Positions 62,889 to 64,000 of a DNA stretch of 64,000 bases are shown one piece after another. Origin of the DNA: JAPUEK01 sp963815355 (lineage in GTDB: Bacteria; Pseudomonadota; Alphaproteobacteria; Rhodobacterales; Rhodobacteraceae). Location of the stretch: contig CAWFGJ010000002.1 in the NCBI GenBank assembly GCA_963815355.1, positions 199,718 through 263,717 on the forward strand, in the 5' to 3' direction. A program made the position numbers and the translations under genes. How positions within the stretch are numbered: position 1 is the stretch's first letter; each line of letters begins with the position of its first letter. The notes under the pieces are model-generated. The model worked only from the letters and a program-made list of their open reading frames with translations. It ran no database searches and was not told where the DNA came from.

Positions 62889-63476
62889 ATGTCTGACCCA
62901 GTTGAAATACTTGACTATTGGCTTGGCGACGTCGGGCCGGAAGGCTGGTATCGGGGCGGCGAGGATCTTGACGGCACAATTCGTGACCGCTTTGGTGATG
63001 TCTGGCGCGCGGCCCTTGAGGGCGGGTTAGAGCATTGGGTCGATGGGCCTGCGGGCACGCTGGCCTATCTGATCCTGTGTGACCAGTTTTCGCGCAACAT
63101 GCACCGCGGCAAGGCCGAAGCCTTTGCCACCGATCCGCAGGCCCGCGCAGCGGCGCGCAAGGCCATCGCCGAAGGGTGGGATATGGAAGCCCCGGAACCG
63201 GAGCGGCAGTTCTTCTACATGCCGTTTGAGCATTCCGAGGACAGTGTGGATCAGGATTTCGCGGTGGCTTGCATGGTAGAGCGGATGCCATCGGAGCCGG
63301 ACCTTACACTACATGCCCGTGCGCACCGCGAGATCATTGCCACCTTTGGCCGCTTTCCGTTCCGCAATACGGCTTTGGGCCGCGAGACGACCGCCCAAGA
63401 GGCGGAGTTCATGGCGCAGGGCGCGTACGGCGCATTGGTAGAACGTTTGCGCAAGAGCCATGCACAGGGCGCATAG
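62889..63476 (+). CDS. DUF924 family protein
   Basis: A 195-residue helical cytoplasmic protein. The DUF924 hallmarks are visible: ILDYWLG at the start, LAYLILCDQFSRNMHRG, FFYMPFEHSEDSVDQ and FGRFPFRNTALGRETTAQEAEFM. The fold is TPR-like and the function unknown. The ATG at 62889 starts MSDPVEIL; a frame open further upstream overlaps the MFS gene and is not used. Confidence 0.92.
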   Translation: MSDPVEILDYWLGDVGPEGWYRGGEDLDGTIRDRFGDVWRAALEGGLEHWVDGPAGTLAYLILCDQFSRNMHRGKAEAFATDPQARAAARKAIAEGWDMEAPEPERQFFYMPFEHSEDSVDQDFAVACMVERMPSEPDLTLHARAHREIIATFGRFPFRNTALGRETTAQEAEFMAQGAYGALVERLRKSHAQGA

Positions 63477-63551
63477 TGCCACGGCCCCAGCTTTGTTGCT
63501 TGGGTTTTAGAAATAGTTTAATGGCAAACTACTTTTCAAAGGGAGGGGAAG

Positions 63552-64000
63552 ATGGCTGGCCAAAGCTTTGACGTTGTGGTGATCGGTGCAGGTCCTGGGG
63601 GCTATGTCGCCGCGATCCGGGCGTCGCAACTGGGTTTGAAGGTTGCGATTGTTGAGCGGGAGAACCTTGGTGGCATCTGCCTTAACTGGGGCTGTATCCC
63701 GACCAAGGCGCTGCTGCGCTCGGCCGAAGTGTTTCATCTGATGCACCGGGCCAAGGAGTTCGGCCTGTCGGTTACAGGGGCGGCCTTTGATCTGGATGCG
63801 GTTGTGGCGCGCTCACGCGGGGTGGCCAAACAGCTGTCGGGCGGCATTGGCCATCTGATGAAGAAGAACAAGGTTGCGGTCTTCATGGGCATCGCAACGG
63901 TGACCAAGCCCGGTGTCGTGTCGGTCAAAACCGACAAGGGGGCCGAAGAGCTGACCGCAAAGTCGATCATCCTTGCCACAGGCGCCCGCGCGCGCGAGTT
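63552..64000 (+). CDS. lpd: Dihydrolipoyl dehydrogenase (5' part, cut by window end)
   Basis: Lpd is the E3 flavoenzyme that reoxidises lipoamide in 2-oxoacid dehydrogenase complexes. Only about the first 149 codons are in the window: the FAD-binding GAGPGGYVAAIRA motif near residue 13 and the redox-active disulfide GGICLNWGCIPTK (two Cys five apart). The frame is open to the last base. GGAGGGGAAG precedes the ATG. The gene may belong to a longer dehydrogenase operon beyond the edge. Confidence 0.93.
   Translation, partial: MAGQSFDVVVIGAGPGGYVAAIRASQLGLKVAIVERENLGGICLNWGCIPTKALLRSAEVFHLMHRAKEFGLSVTGAAFDLDAVVARSRGVAKQLSGGIGHLMKKNKVAVFMGIATVTKPGVVSVKTDKGAEELTAKSIILATGARARE

Overview
The window looks like a chromosomal segment of a Rhodobacteraceae alphaproteobacterium of the Rhodobacter/Gemmobacter/Tabrizicola kind. 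The evidence is the high G+C, the close resemblance of HemA to the 407-residue Rhodobacter 5-aminolevulinate synthase, a gene-transfer-agent (GTA) type lysozyme-holin pair, a B12-dependent class II ribonucleotide reductase, and many family-typical small proteins. Species cannot be named from sequence alone. Nearly all of it is core-genome content with tight, often overlapping genes. I see no prophage, insertion sequence, CRISPR array or defence island.

Layout. 0-3 kb: argC, ccmE, then a GH108 lysozyme and a holin resembling the GTA lysis cassette, with a CtrA-like half-site upstream. 3-8.5 kb: an RpiR-type regulator and the inositol genes iolC (fused to an aldolase-like domain), iolD and iolB; two matching palindromes (GGAA-N6-TTCC) flank the regulator. 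8.5-16.4 kb: a hypothetical protein, then phoR-pstS-pstC-pstA-pstB-phoU-phoB with a three-repeat Pho box before pstS. 16.4-22.2 kb: rarD, a fatty acid desaturase, eno (frameshifted), a DMT exporter in operon with fur, and a second EamA exporter. 22.2-33 kb: nrdJ with a structured leader, enoyl-CoA hydratase plus acyl-CoA ligase, tgt (two frameshifts) and lon (frameshifted). 33-37 kb: a secreted S74-like protein, an HU-like protein, two Val and two identical Asp tRNAs, pirin and small membrane proteins. 37-45.8 kb: a triple-repeat DUF1344-like secreted protein, M20 peptidase, hemA with an FNR-type box, a RodZ-like protein, ispG, a DsbA-like protein and an aminotransferase. 45.8-56.7 kb: cell-envelope genes (amidase, PBP1A, M23 peptidase, bactofilin), prfB, a drug exporter, a DUF455 ferritin-like protein (frameshifted) and a peroxiredoxin. 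56.8-64 kb: a large AsmA-like protein, queA, an MFS transporter, DUF924 and the start of lpd.

How the parts work together. The pst-pho block is a complete phosphate-sensing and uptake regulon except that the sensor PhoR lies upstream of the Pho box. iolCDB covers the middle of inositol catabolism; iolG, iolE, iolA and a transporter must lie elsewhere. tgt and queA both belong to queuosine tRNA modification. amiC, mrcA, the M23 peptidase-bactofilin pair and the RodZ-like protein serve cell-wall growth and shape.

A technical point matters to any reader. Five single-base indels break four otherwise complete conserved genes (eno, tgt twice, lon, DUF455). Four lie in short G/C runs and the fifth is consistent with one. 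They are more likely consensus errors than real pseudogenes, so those entries are given as one gene with the shift position. I did not find a convincing wholly new system; the most interesting leads are the GTA lysis cassette and its control, the nrdJ leader, and a co-oriented dispersed intergenic repeat.
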